Assembly: GCA_023428335.1 (NCBI GenBank)
Contig: JAEYYS010000332.1
Span: 1 to 6,201, forward strand
DNA from: Verrucomicrobiota bacterium
GTDB lineage: Bacteria; Verrucomicrobiota; Verrucomicrobiia; Verrucomicrobiales; Verrucomicrobiaceae
Direction: 5' to 3'
DNA: 6,201 nt
In this document: positions 1-5,647 of the stretch, piece after piece
How positions within the stretch are numbered: the stretch's first letter is position 1
How the letters are laid out: the number at the start of each line of letters is the position of its first letter
Translations under genes and position numbers: made by a program
Notes under the pieces: generated by a model
Database searches by the model: none
Told to the model about the DNA's origin: nothing
What the model saw: the letters and a program-made list of their open reading frames with translations, nothing else

Positions 1-465
1 GTGTTGCATCAGGGCGACTTCACCTATTCGGTGATCGTGCCGGCGACGGATCCCTGGGCGCAAACAACGGCCCTGGAAAGCTACCGCAGCTTGCATGGCA
101 GCCTCGCCGAAGCGCTCTGCGAGCAAGGCCAGGCCGGCTGCCGACTGGCGCTGCCCGAGGACGTCATTGAGGCGCCGTTCTGCTTTGTTGCTCCCGCCGT
201 GCACGATGTCATCCGCGGTCAGGTCAAGGTCGCCGGGGCCGGTCAGCGCCGCGGTCGCCTGGGCCTGCTGCACCAGGGCAGCGTCCAGCAGGTGGTGCTG
301 CCGACCGGCTTCTGGCGGGCTTGGGCGGCTCGCCTGGCCCGCGAGGTCGAGCTGGTGAGCGAAGTGCCACCGCCGGTGCAGGCGCGCGCCGAGGAGCTGC
401 TGCGCGATCGCTACGCCCTGCCGGAGTGGTTGGAGGAACGCGACGACCGACTCAGCCCGCGATGA
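1..465 (+). CDS. Lipoate-protein ligase family protein, 5'-truncated by the window
   Basis: Members of this biotin/lipoate A/B ligase-fold family attach lipoyl or octanoyl groups to lysines of carrier domains in 2-oxoacid dehydrogenases and the glycine cleavage system, in the cytoplasm. The visible 154 codons begin inside the family's glycine-rich nucleotide/lipoyl motif: residues 1-10 read VLHQGDFTYS, matching the end of the usual RRxxGGGxVxHxxGxxxYS pattern. The GTG at base 1 is therefore an internal Val codon, and the real start lies upstream. Further support comes from CFVAP (61-65), the substrate-lysine segment KVAGAGQRR (76-84) and GLLHQGS (88-94), in the family's usual order. The tail (about 105-154) is helical and Arg/Glu-rich. 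The stop TGA overlaps the next ATG as ATGA, so the two genes are probably translationally coupled. Whether it is an LplA-type ligase or a LipM-type octanoyltransferase cannot be decided from this part. Confidence 0.85.
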   Translation: MLHQGDFTYSVIVPATDPWAQTTALESYRSLHGSLAEALCEQGQAGCRLALPEDVIEAPFCFVAPAVHDVIRGQVKVAGAGQRRGRLGLLHQGSVQQVVLPTGFWRAWAARLAREVELVSEVPPPVQARAEELLRDRYALPEWLEERDDRLSPR

Positions 466-815
466 CCCGGATCTTCGTTTACGGCACCCTCAAGCGCGGC
501 GGCAGCAACCACGGCTGGTTGCGCGGCCAGAAGTTCATCGCTGAGGCGCGCACGCAGCCGCAGTTCCGCCTCTTCGACCTCGGCGGTTATCCCGGCCTGG
601 TGGCCGATGCCCAAAACGGCCTGGCCGTGGAAGGCGAGGTCTGGGAGGTGGATGCTGCCGCCCTGGCGCGGCTGGATGAACTCGAAGACATCGACGGCGG
701 CGAGTACGCGCGCCAGCCGTTGCCCCTGCAGGCGCCCTTCGAATCGGCGGTCATCGAGGGTTATGTGTATTTGTGGAGCGTCGCCGGCCGCCCCGATCTC
801 GGCGCGCGCTGGTGA
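462..815 (+). CDS. Gamma-glutamylcyclotransferase-like (AIG2/YtfP-type) protein
   Basis: This is a 117-residue protein of the gamma-glutamylcyclotransferase fold. The family cleaves gamma-glutamyl amines or peptides with release of 5-oxoproline, although many bacterial YtfP-like members have no proven substrate. The signature VYGTLKRG lies at residues 6-13 and forms the substrate/anion-binding loop. LDELEDIDGGEY (71-82) carries Glu75 at the position of the conserved catalytic acid. The C-terminal strand region VIEGYVYLW (97-105) is also typical. The length fits a single-domain member. The start at 462 was chosen because it directly precedes the YGTL motif and overlaps the upstream stop (ATGA); a longer in-frame extension upstream would run inside the ligase gene. 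No Shine-Dalgarno sequence is visible, consistent with translation by coupling. There is no signal peptide, so the protein is cytoplasmic. It has no obvious functional link to the sulfatases downstream. Confidence 0.9.
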   Translation: MTRIFVYGTLKRGGSNHGWLRGQKFIAEARTQPQFRLFDLGGYPGLVADAQNGLAVEGEVWEVDAAALARLDELEDIDGGEYARQPLPLQAPFESAVIEGYVYLWSVAGRPDLGARW

Positions 816-818
816 TCG

Positions 819-856
819 CGGGCAAGATGCCCGGTGCGGCCGCGTTATCAGGCCGC
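819..856 (+). promoter_or_regulatory. Two back-to-back hairpins just ahead of the sulfatase start
   Basis: The 44-base gap between the cyclotransferase-like gene and the sulfatase holds two perfect inverted repeats. The first is CGGGCA-AGA-TGCCCG at 819-833. The second is GCGGCC at 836-841 with GGCCGC at 851-856 around a 9-base loop. The second stem ends three bases before the ATG at 860, where a ribosome binding site would lie. Neither is followed by a T-run, so they are not typical intrinsic terminators. They could affect translation or mRNA processing at the operon boundary. GC-rich DNA forms short stems by chance, so the role is inference. Confidence 0.35.
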
Positions 857-859
857 TTC

Positions 860-2431
860 ATGAAATCCCTGCTGCTCTCCCTCGCCCTCGCCACCGGTCT
901 GCAGGCCGCGGCCCCGCCCAACTTCGTCTTCATCTTCTGCGACGACCTCACCGTCCAGGCCATCAGCGCCTACGGCCACAAGCTCAAGCTGCTGGAGACG
1001 CCGCACATGGATCGCATCGCCAAGCAGGGCATGCTCTTCGAGCGCTGCCTGGTGCCGAACTCAATCTGCGGCCCGAGCCGGGCGGTGATCCAGACCGGCA
1101 AGTACAGCCATCGCAACGGCTTTTACCACAACGGCAGCCGCTTCGACAGTTCCCAGCCCACCATGCCGAAGATGCTGCAAAAGGCCGGCTACCAAACCGC
1201 CGTCATCGGCAAGTGGCACCTCGTCAGCGATCCGGTCGGCTTCGACCACTGGCACATCCTGCCGGGGCAGGGCCTCTATTACAATCCGCCGATGATCCGC
1301 GACGGCCAGCAGGTCAAGCACGAGGGTTACGTCACCGACCTCATCGGTGATTTCTCGGTCGAGTGGCTCAAGCAGCGCGACAAAACCAAACCCTTCCTGC
1401 TGATGAGCCAGCACAAGGCACCGCATCGCGAGTGGGCCCCGGCCCTGCGTCATCTCGGCTGGCAGGGCGACCGCGTCTTCCCCGAGCCGGAAACCCTGTT
1501 CGATGATTATGCCGGCCGCGGTCGCGCCGAGAAGGAGCAGGACATGACCCTGGAGAAAACCTTCACCGAGCGCGATGCCAAGCTGACGCCGCCGCCGAAC
1601 CTGACGCCCGCCCAGCTCAAGGTCTGGAACGCCTACTACGAGCCGCTCAACGAGCAGATGCGCCAGGCCAGCCTCAGTGGCGACGACATCGTCCGCTGGC
1701 GCTACCAGCGCTACATGCACGACTACCTCGCCACCGTGAAGGCGGTCGATGAAAACGTCGGCAAACTGCTCGATGCGCTGGAGGCTGAGGGCGTCGCCGA
1801 CAACACCCTCGTGGTGCTGTCCTCCGACCAGGGCTTTTATCTGGGCGAACACGGCTGGTTCGACAAACGCTGGATCTACGAGGAATCGCTGACCACCCCG
1901 CTCTTCGCCCGCTGGCCCGGCAAGATCCAGCCCGGCAGTCGCTCCTCGGCCATGGTGTCGATCCTCGACCTGCCCGAGACCTTCCTCGAAGCCGCCGGCC
2001 TGCCGGTGCCGGCCGACATGCAGGGCCGCAGCCTGCTGCCGATCTTCGCCGGTCAGACGCCGGCCGACTGGCGCAAAAGCTTCTACTACCACTACTACGA
2101 GTTCCCCGGCGCGCACAGCGTGCGCAAGCACTACGGCGTGGTGACGGATCGCTACAAGCTCTTCCACTTCTACGAACCCGACGTGAATGATTGGACCCTC
2201 ATCGATCGCGAGTCCGACCCGAACGAGATGCGCAACGTCTATGACGATCCGGCCCACACCGCCGCGCGTGCGCAGTTGCACGCCGAGCTGACTCGCCTGC
2301 GCACCGAACTGCAGGTGCCCGAGCAGGACCCGCCCGAATCCTTCCTGCGCCCCGGCGCCGGCAAGGGCAAAAAAGCCGGAGGCAAAAAGGCCGGTGCCAA
2401 GAAGGCCCAGGCCGGCAAGGCCGCGAACTGA
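860..2431 (+). CDS. Exported S1-family sulfatase (CGPSR type)
   Basis: This is a 523-residue type I (formylglycine-dependent) sulfatase that hydrolyses sulfate esters. Residues 1-18 form a signal peptide with likely cleavage near LQA-AAP. The start at 860 was preferred over in-frame upstream ATGs because it gives this clean signal sequence. Visible active-site elements are the metal-binding D28-D29 (FIFCDDL), Cys70 in CGPSR (the residue matured to formylglycine), GKWH (117-120), the QHKAPH motif (184-189), the metal-binding SSDQG (321-325) and Lys336. The C-terminal subdomain (about 400-490) contains the usual RYKLFHF and DRESDPNE segments. Residues 500-523 form a Lys/Ala/Gly-rich tail outside the sulfatase fold. 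Overall the sequence resembles sulfatases acting on glycan sulfate, possibly glucosamine-6-sulfate-like, but the substrate is not determined by the sequence. A formylglycine-generating or anaerobic maturing enzyme is required and is not in the window. The second sulfatase follows after five bases. Confidence 0.94.
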   Translation: MKSLLLSLALATGLQAAAPPNFVFIFCDDLTVQAISAYGHKLKLLETPHMDRIAKQGMLFERCLVPNSICGPSRAVIQTGKYSHRNGFYHNGSRFDSSQPTMPKMLQKAGYQTAVIGKWHLVSDPVGFDHWHILPGQGLYYNPPMIRDGQQVKHEGYVTDLIGDFSVEWLKQRDKTKPFLLMSQHKAPHREWAPALRHLGWQGDRVFPEPETLFDDYAGRGRAEKEQDMTLEKTFTERDAKLTPPPNLTPAQLKVWNAYYEPLNEQMRQASLSGDDIVRWRYQRYMHDYLATVKAVDENVGKLLDALEAEGVADNTLVVLSSDQGFYLGEHGWFDKRWIYEESLTTPLFARWPGKIQPGSRSSAMVSILDLPETFLEAAGLPVPADMQGRSLLPIFAGQTPADWRKSFYYHYYEFPGAHSVRKHYGVVTDRYKLFHFYEPDVNDWTLIDRESDPNEMRNVYDDPAHTAARAQLHAELTRLRTELQVPEQDPPESFLRPGAGKGKKAGGKKAGAKKAQAGKAAN

Positions 2432-2436
2432 CCGCA

Positions 2437-3675
2437 ATGCTGCGTCGTCTCGCCCTGGTCTTGTTCGTCGCCGCCGCGCCCGCCGTGGCACAGCCGCCGA
2501 ACGTGCTGCTCATCCTCGCCGACGACCTCGGCTGGGCCGATGCCGGTTGCTATGGCAACACCTACAACGAGACGCCGCACCTCGACCAGCTCGCCCGCGA
2601 GGGCCTGCGCTTCACCCAGTTTTACGCCGGCCCCGTCTGCTCGCCGACCCGCGCCAACCTGCAGAGCGGTCGCGACCAGGCGCGCTACGGCATCACCCAG
2701 CACATCCCCGGCCATCGCCGGCCCTGGGCGAAGCTGAGTGACCCGGCCGTACCGCTGCAGTTGCCGCTCGAGGTCGAGACCTTTGCCGAACGCCTGGCAA
2801 GCGCCGGCTATCGCACCGGTTACTTCGGCAAGTGGCACCTCGGCGGTCGCGGCTTCGGTCCCGGCGATCAGGGCTGGCAGAGTGCCGAGGAAACCAAGGG
2901 CAACGTCCAGAAGCAGGGCGGCGTCGAGCGACGCACCACCGAGTACCTGACCGACAAGGCCATCGCCTTCCTCGAGGCCGGGCGCGACCAGCCCTTCCTC
3001 CTGCAGGTCTCGCACAACGCCGTGCACATCCCGCTCAGCACCACACCCGAGTGGCTCGACCACTTCCGCGCCAAACCCGCCATGCCCGGCTATCCGAGCC
3101 GACCCGACTACGCCGGCCTGCTCGCCGAACTCGATGCCAGTGTCGGTCGCCTGCTCGCCGCCCTCGACCGCCTCGGGCTGAAGGACAACACCCTCGTCTT
3201 CTTCGTCTCCGACAACGGCGGCCTCGAGCACGAGCAGAATGGCACCGTCGTCACCTCCAACCGGCCCCTGCGCGGCGAAAAGGGCAGCCTCTACGAAGGC
3301 GGCATCCGCGTGCCGGCCATCGCCCGCTGGCCCGGCCGCATCCCCGCCGGCACCATCTGCACCACACCCGCCATCACCACCGACCTGCATGCCACCTTCG
3401 CCGCGCTCGCCGGCGTCGCAGTGCCAGAGGGCGCGCTCGACGGCGTCAGCCTGCGGCCCCTGTTCGCCGATCCGGCCGCGCCGCTGGAGCGCGAGGCGCT
3501 GTTCTGGCATCTGCCGCACTACCACCACAGCACCCCCGCCAGCGCCGTGCGCCGGGGCGACTGGAAACTGCTCGAGTTCTTCGAGGACGACCGCCTGGAG
3601 TTGTATCAGCTCGCCGACGATCCCGCCGAGACAAAGAACCTCGCCAGCGCCGAGCCCGAGCGCGCCCCCGCGTAG
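2437..3675 (+). CDS. Exported S1-family sulfatase (CSPTR type), C-terminus cut by in-frame TAG
   Basis: This is an arylsulfatase-A-like sulfatase of 412 residues as read to the first stop. It has a signal peptide (about 1-18, cut near AVA-QPP). Key residues are D29-D30 in LILADDLG, Cys68 in CSPTR (formylglycine site), GKWHLG (131-136), SHNAVH (192-197), VSDNGG (257-262) and Lys282 in RGEKGSLYEGG. The C-terminal subdomain reaches WKLLEF and LYQLADDPAETKNLA (389-403), which normally precedes a last helix. Here the TAG at 3673-3675 stops translation right after APA. The same frame then continues with 37 codons of plausible sulfatase tail. The catalytic core is complete, so the short product may fold, but loss of the last helix could destabilise it. 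The start lies five bases after the upstream sulfatase stop with no clear Shine-Dalgarno, implying co-transcription. The active-site motif and gene length differ from the upstream copy, so this is not a recent duplication. Confidence 0.88.
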   Translation: MLRRLALVLFVAAAPAVAQPPNVLLILADDLGWADAGCYGNTYNETPHLDQLAREGLRFTQFYAGPVCSPTRANLQSGRDQARYGITQHIPGHRRPWAKLSDPAVPLQLPLEVETFAERLASAGYRTGYFGKWHLGGRGFGPGDQGWQSAEETKGNVQKQGGVERRTTEYLTDKAIAFLEAGRDQPFLLQVSHNAVHIPLSTTPEWLDHFRAKPAMPGYPSRPDYAGLLAELDASVGRLLAALDRLGLKDNTLVFFVSDNGGLEHEQNGTVVTSNRPLRGEKGSLYEGGIRVPAIARWPGRIPAGTICTTPAITTDLHATFAALAGVAVPEGALDGVSLRPLFADPAAPLEREALFWHLPHYHHSTPASAVRRGDWKLLEFFEDDRLELYQLADDPAETKNLASAEPERAPA

Positions 3676-3789
3676 CGGCAGATCCTGCACGACTGGCGCG
3701 CCCGCGTTGGCGCCCGCCTGCCGGTGGCCAACCCGCAGCACGACCCCGCCCGCGCCGGCGAACTCGCCAAGCCCGGGCGCGGTCGCTGA
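3673..3789 (+). pseudogene. Detached C-terminal end of the second sulfatase
   Basis: Directly after the TAG at 3673-3675, the sulfatase frame stays open for 37 codons to TGA at 3787-3789. It includes ILHDWRARVGARLPVANP followed by QHDPA. This matches the terminal helix and the proline-rich 'VGAxxPxxNPxxDP' ending common in S1 sulfatases. A single substitution (for example GAG, CAG or TTG to TAG) explains the interruption. The stretch has no start codon or signal of its own and is unlikely to be translated separately. Confidence 0.7.
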
Positions 3790-3832
3790 ACCCTTGACGG
3801 CGACCCGCCGCTGCCGGCATGGTGACGCCGCC

Positions 3833-4183
3833 ATGACCTATTACCTCGTCAAACTCTTACTCAGCGCCGGAGTCATCGTCGCCGTCACCGAGGTCGCCAA
3901 GCGCAACAACGCCGCCGCCAGCGTCCTTCACTCGCTGCCGCTGACCTCCCTGCTCGCCTTCATCTGGCTCTACGCCGAGACCCGCGACGCCGGCCTCATC
4001 GGCCGCCACGCCTACGACACCTTCTGGTTCGTCCTGCCCACCCTGCCCATGTTCCTGCTCATGCCCTGGCTCATCCGCAAGCTCGGCGGCTTCTGGCCCG
4101 CCCTCGCCGCCGGCGTGCTCGGCACCTTCCTGCTCTACCTGCTGACCATGCGCCTGCTCAAGGCCGCCGGCGTGGAACTGTAG
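3833..4183 (+). CDS. DUF3147-type small integral membrane protein
   Basis: This is a 116-residue hydrophobic protein with four predicted membrane helices at about 4-20, 31-49, 63-82 and 86-107. The N-terminus MTYYLVKLLLSAGVIVAVTE, the VAKRNN loop (21-26), SLPLTSLLAFIWLY (34-47) and the FWFVLPTLPMFLLMPWL segment are characteristic of the DUF3147 family, whose biochemical role is unknown. Its length is normal for the family. The start at 3833 gives the family N-terminus. The ATG sits within a small inverted repeat (CATGG 3818-3822, CCATG 3831-3835), and a five-codon upstream frame overlaps it as ATGA. The gene lies 43 bases past the end of the interrupted sulfatase tail and could be the last gene of the operon. 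Its ordinary TAG stop at 4181-4183 argues that TAG is not recoded in this genome. Confidence 0.85.
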   Translation: MTYYLVKLLLSAGVIVAVTEVAKRNNAAASVLHSLPLTSLLAFIWLYAETRDAGLIGRHAYDTFWFVLPTLPMFLLMPWLIRKLGGFWPALAAGVLGTFLLYLLTMRLLKAAGVEL

Positions 4184-4196
4184 GGGAGCGGGGGAG

Positions 4197-4224
4197 TTGA
4201 TGGCGGATGGTTGATGGTTGATGG
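4197..4224 (+). repeat. Four tandem 7-bp units (TTGATGG)
   Basis: TTGATGG occurs at 4197-4203, 4211-4217 and 4218-4224. A variant, CGGATGG, fills 4204-4210, giving four exact-period heptads. The array starts 14 bases after the DUF3147 stop. It is probably a slippage-prone microsatellite. Confidence 0.75.
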
Positions 4225-4288
4225 AGGGAGGGCGCTTCAGAAGGGAGCACCGCAGAGGGCACGAAGGTCATGGAGGTGGAACGGGTAG

Positions 4289-4308
4289 GGCGCCGCTGCG
4301 TCGGCGCC
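4289..4308. repeat. GC-rich perfect hairpin (GGCGCCG / CGGCGCC)
   Basis: There is a seven-base perfect inverted repeat, GGCGCCG at 4289-4295 and CGGCGCC at 4302-4308, around the loop CTGCGT. It is not followed by a T-run. It lies just upstream of the first copy of the GGGGGCA-x-TGACCCC stem-loop module and probably belongs to the same composite repeat. Confidence 0.55.
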
Positions 4309-4318
4309 GTGGTTTCTG

Positions 4319-4351
4319 CTGTAGGCGGGGGCATTGACCCCGCGTTCCCGG
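4319..4351. repeat. Stem-loop repeat module, copy A
   Basis: This 33-base module begins CTGTAGGCGGGGGCATTGAC. It forms the stem GCGGGG (4325-4330) and CCCCGC (4338-4343) around the loop GCATTGA. It matches copy B at 4535-4567 in 26 of 33 positions, in the same orientation and 216 bases apart. Confidence 0.6.
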
Positions 4352-4382
4352 ATGTCCGGCACTTCGCCAACCCGTTTTGAAC

Positions 4383-4422
4383 CGCTGATGAGACGCTGAT
4401 TTGACGCTGATTTGACGCTGAT
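4383..4422. repeat. Four copies of CGCTGAT at exact 11-bp period
   Basis: CGCTGAT occurs at 4383-4389, 4394-4400, 4405-4411 and 4416-4422. The two middle units are identical 11-mers (GACGCTGATTT at 4392-4402 and 4403-4413). The period is close to one DNA helical turn. Similar short phrases read on the other strand (ATCAGCGTC...) resemble intergenic repeat debris of environmental bacterial genomes; that comparison is from memory. Confidence 0.75.
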
Positions 4423-4534
4423 GCTGAGAAGAGGATGGGGGCCCATGTAGGCGACGTCGCCAGACGGCGGGGCTTGAGTACATTGGATGCAGCACCTTCC
4501 CGATCCCGCATTGTGGCGAATAGCGAAGCGCCAT

Positions 4535-4567
4535 CTGCAGGTGGGGGCAGTGACCCCGTGGTTCGGG
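4535..4567. repeat. Stem-loop repeat module, copy B
   Basis: This is the second copy of the module at 4319-4351, beginning CTGCAGGTGGGGGCAGTGAC. The four inner G-C pairs (4543-4546 with 4554-4557) are kept. The two outer pairs become wobble-compatible (T4542-G4558 and G4541-T4559), so a folded form could survive the divergence. Confidence 0.6.
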
Positions 4568-4636
4568 CCATGGATCGGTTTCCAACTTGGCCATCTGCGG
4601 TTCAAGCCGCAGCCACTTTCGCAACCCCAGCGCTGT

Positions 4637-4669
4637 CGGGTCGCCGGAGGCTTGCCCGGTCTTTTTCTT
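4637..4669 (+). terminator. Candidate intrinsic terminator (plus strand)
   Basis: CGGG at 4637-4640 can pair with CCCG at 4655-4658, enclosing the inner stem GCC-GGA-GGC (4643-4651). Alternatively, CCG...GG with a bulged A pairs 4644-4650 with 4655-4659 around CTTG. The pyrimidine-rich run TCTTTTTCTT follows at 4660-4669. The stem is short and imperfect, so this is tentative. It would end transcription entering from the sulfatase operon before the gene at 4835. Confidence 0.3.
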
Positions 4670-4729
4670 GACGGGATTCCCCGTGTTTGACAGTCTCCTG
4701 CCATGCAAGTTTTCAGCGACGAAGTCTGC

Positions 4730-4758
4730 CCGCCCGGGCGGCCTTTGTGCGTACAAAG
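4730..4758. promoter_or_regulatory. Two adjacent perfect dyads upstream of the exported-protein gene
   Basis: CCGCCCGGGCGG at 4730-4741 is a perfect 12-bp palindrome. One base later, CTTTGT-GCGT-ACAAAG at 4743-4758 is a perfect six-base inverted repeat. No T-run follows. They sit 77-105 bases ahead of the ATG at 4835 and could be protein-binding sites or part of the intergenic repeat mosaic. Confidence 0.35.
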
Positions 4759-4820
4759 CCTCAGTGTGTCCGAACTTGTTCTGGCAACGGGAGGCTGAAG
4801 GGTACTGCTCGCCAAAGAAA

Positions 4821-4826
4821 TAGAAT
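4821..4826 (+). promoter_or_regulatory. Possible -10 box TAGAAT for a leaderless transcript
   Basis: TAGAAT matches TATAAT at five of six positions and lies eight bases before the ATG at 4835. Transcription would then start at or very near the start codon, giving a leaderless message. This fits the lack of a Shine-Dalgarno sequence. No good -35 hexamer is seen at 16-18 bases upstream, so the call is weak. Confidence 0.25.
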
Positions 4827-4834
4827 TCCCTGCC

Positions 4835-5647
4835 ATGATCCTTCGAGCACTATTGGCGATCATGTCGCTCACATTGCAAGTATCAGCCGATGATGGGGTT
4901 CGCTTTTACGTCTTTGAAGAGACCAAGACCGATACTCTGCATTATGAGCATGTGTTGGACATGACCGTCTATGACTTTGAAGCTCCTTGGGTGAGGTTAT
5001 ACACCGAACTTAGAGTTTATGGCTGCCGCCAACCGAGGTTCTCATACAGCCACGAGCGGTTTGAGGCTCACATCTCCCGTCAACAGCTTCAGCAGTTACG
5101 AACGTCTCTAGCGGGTGTTGCCAAAAAGTCACTGGAGTTTAAGCCGCGAACAGTCTCACAAGCCGGGTGGACGCATGGCTGGCTAGATCTTGGCGGAAAA
5201 AACAATAGCATCAACCTTCCCACTCAGGGGATGGAGTATGTTGAGTTGCGTGCCAGAGTGACCCAATTTTTAGAATCTGTTGTTCCATCAACCAAGCGCA
5301 AGACCACCAAGTTTGAACTGCAGGGTGAGACTATTGCAGCCCAAGAAGTGACGTTCGCCGACCTGCTGAAGACTCCTGAGAAGTTTGATCAGAAGCGTAT
5401 TCGGCTGAGGGGATATTGGCACCGTGAGTTTGAGAACAGCAACTTCGGTCCCAGAAAGGGAGCGGATTACAAGGAGTCCATTGGGCTGGGCGCCCCTTCG
5501 ACCTTCGCTGACGCCAAACAGATTCAGAATGTCAACGACACCGACATTGTAGCAGAGGGAACATTTGAGCTGTGGCCTGGCGGCGACATGCCGCCACGGC
5601 GCGGCGTTTTGACACGATTGACACTACTAAAGAAGACGAAACCATGA
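4835..5647 (+). CDS. Exported protein of unknown function, two-part, AT-richer than neighbours
   Basis: I do not recognise a named family for this 270-residue protein. Residues 1-18 form a signal peptide (MILRALLAIMSLTLQVSA, cleavage before DDG), so it is exported. Residues about 21-150 form a first region rich in aromatic and charged residues (VRFYVFEET, FSYSHERFEAHIS, GWTHGWLDLGG) with one Cys. A Lys/Thr linker (153-159) leads to a second region, about 170-268: VTFADLLKTPEKFDQKRIRL, then RGYWHREFENSNF, then DTDIVAEGTF. This 'ADLL..PEKFD.KRIRLRGYWH' pattern resembles small beta-barrel (OB-like) modules seen in exported bacterial proteins; that comparison is from memory. The start at 4835 gives the signal peptide. 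A hand count of two 60-base lines shows the contrast: 45% GC at 4921-4980 against 80% at 3301-3360. Unlike the genes upstream, it stands alone between repeat-rich regions, suggesting acquisition or weak expression. Confidence 0.8.
   Translation: MILRALLAIMSLTLQVSADDGVRFYVFEETKTDTLHYEHVLDMTVYDFEAPWVRLYTELRVYGCRQPRFSYSHERFEAHISRQQLQQLRTSLAGVAKKSLEFKPRTVSQAGWTHGWLDLGGKNNSINLPTQGMEYVELRARVTQFLESVVPSTKRKTTKFELQGETIAAQEVTFADLLKTPEKFDQKRIRLRGYWHREFENSNFGPRKGADYKESIGLGAPSTFADAKQIQNVNDTDIVAEGTFELWPGGDMPPRRGVLTRLTLLKKTKP

Larger units (their letters stand above)
4184..4834. other. Gene-poor intergenic region built from short repeats
   Basis: No convincing gene is seen on either strand over 651 bases. 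Minus-strand frames stay open across much of it (for example 4756 down to 4268), but they run through the tandem repeats and both copies of the stem-loop module. Their apparent internal peptide similarity (RGHCPHLQ and RGQCPRLQ) comes from that duplication. A 31-codon plus-strand frame (4703-4798, beginning MQVFSDEVCPPG) starts in the same CCTGCCATG context as the next real gene, but has no other support. The region contains heptad repeats, a GC hairpin, an 11-bp-period array, a candidate terminator and dyads, each listed separately. Confidence 0.6.

Noticed and set aside
1..3. GTG as the start codon of the first gene
   Set aside because: The codon lies inside the conserved lipoate-ligase glycine-rich motif, so it encodes an internal Val; the true start is upstream of the window.
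773..859. Longer N-terminus for the first sulfatase
   Set aside because: The extension overlaps the upstream gene and would bury the signal peptide that begins at 860.
1061..2491. Long minus-strand frame opposite the first sulfatase
   Set aside because: It is a shadow of high-GC codon usage on the opposite strand; the plus-strand frame has full sulfatase motifs and a signal peptide.
3673..3675. TAG read as an amino acid by genetic recoding
   Set aside because: The next gene uses TAG as its normal stop and no suppressor tRNA or insertion element is visible; a single point mutation or read error is simpler.
2239..3834. 531-codon minus-strand frame opposite the second sulfatase
   Set aside because: It has low-complexity Gly/Ala/Val-rich composition, spans two plus-strand genes and their junction, and shows no recognisable motif.
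4671..4684. ACGGG-ATTC-CCCGT hairpin as a terminator
   Set aside because: The stem is only five bases and no T-run follows on either strand.
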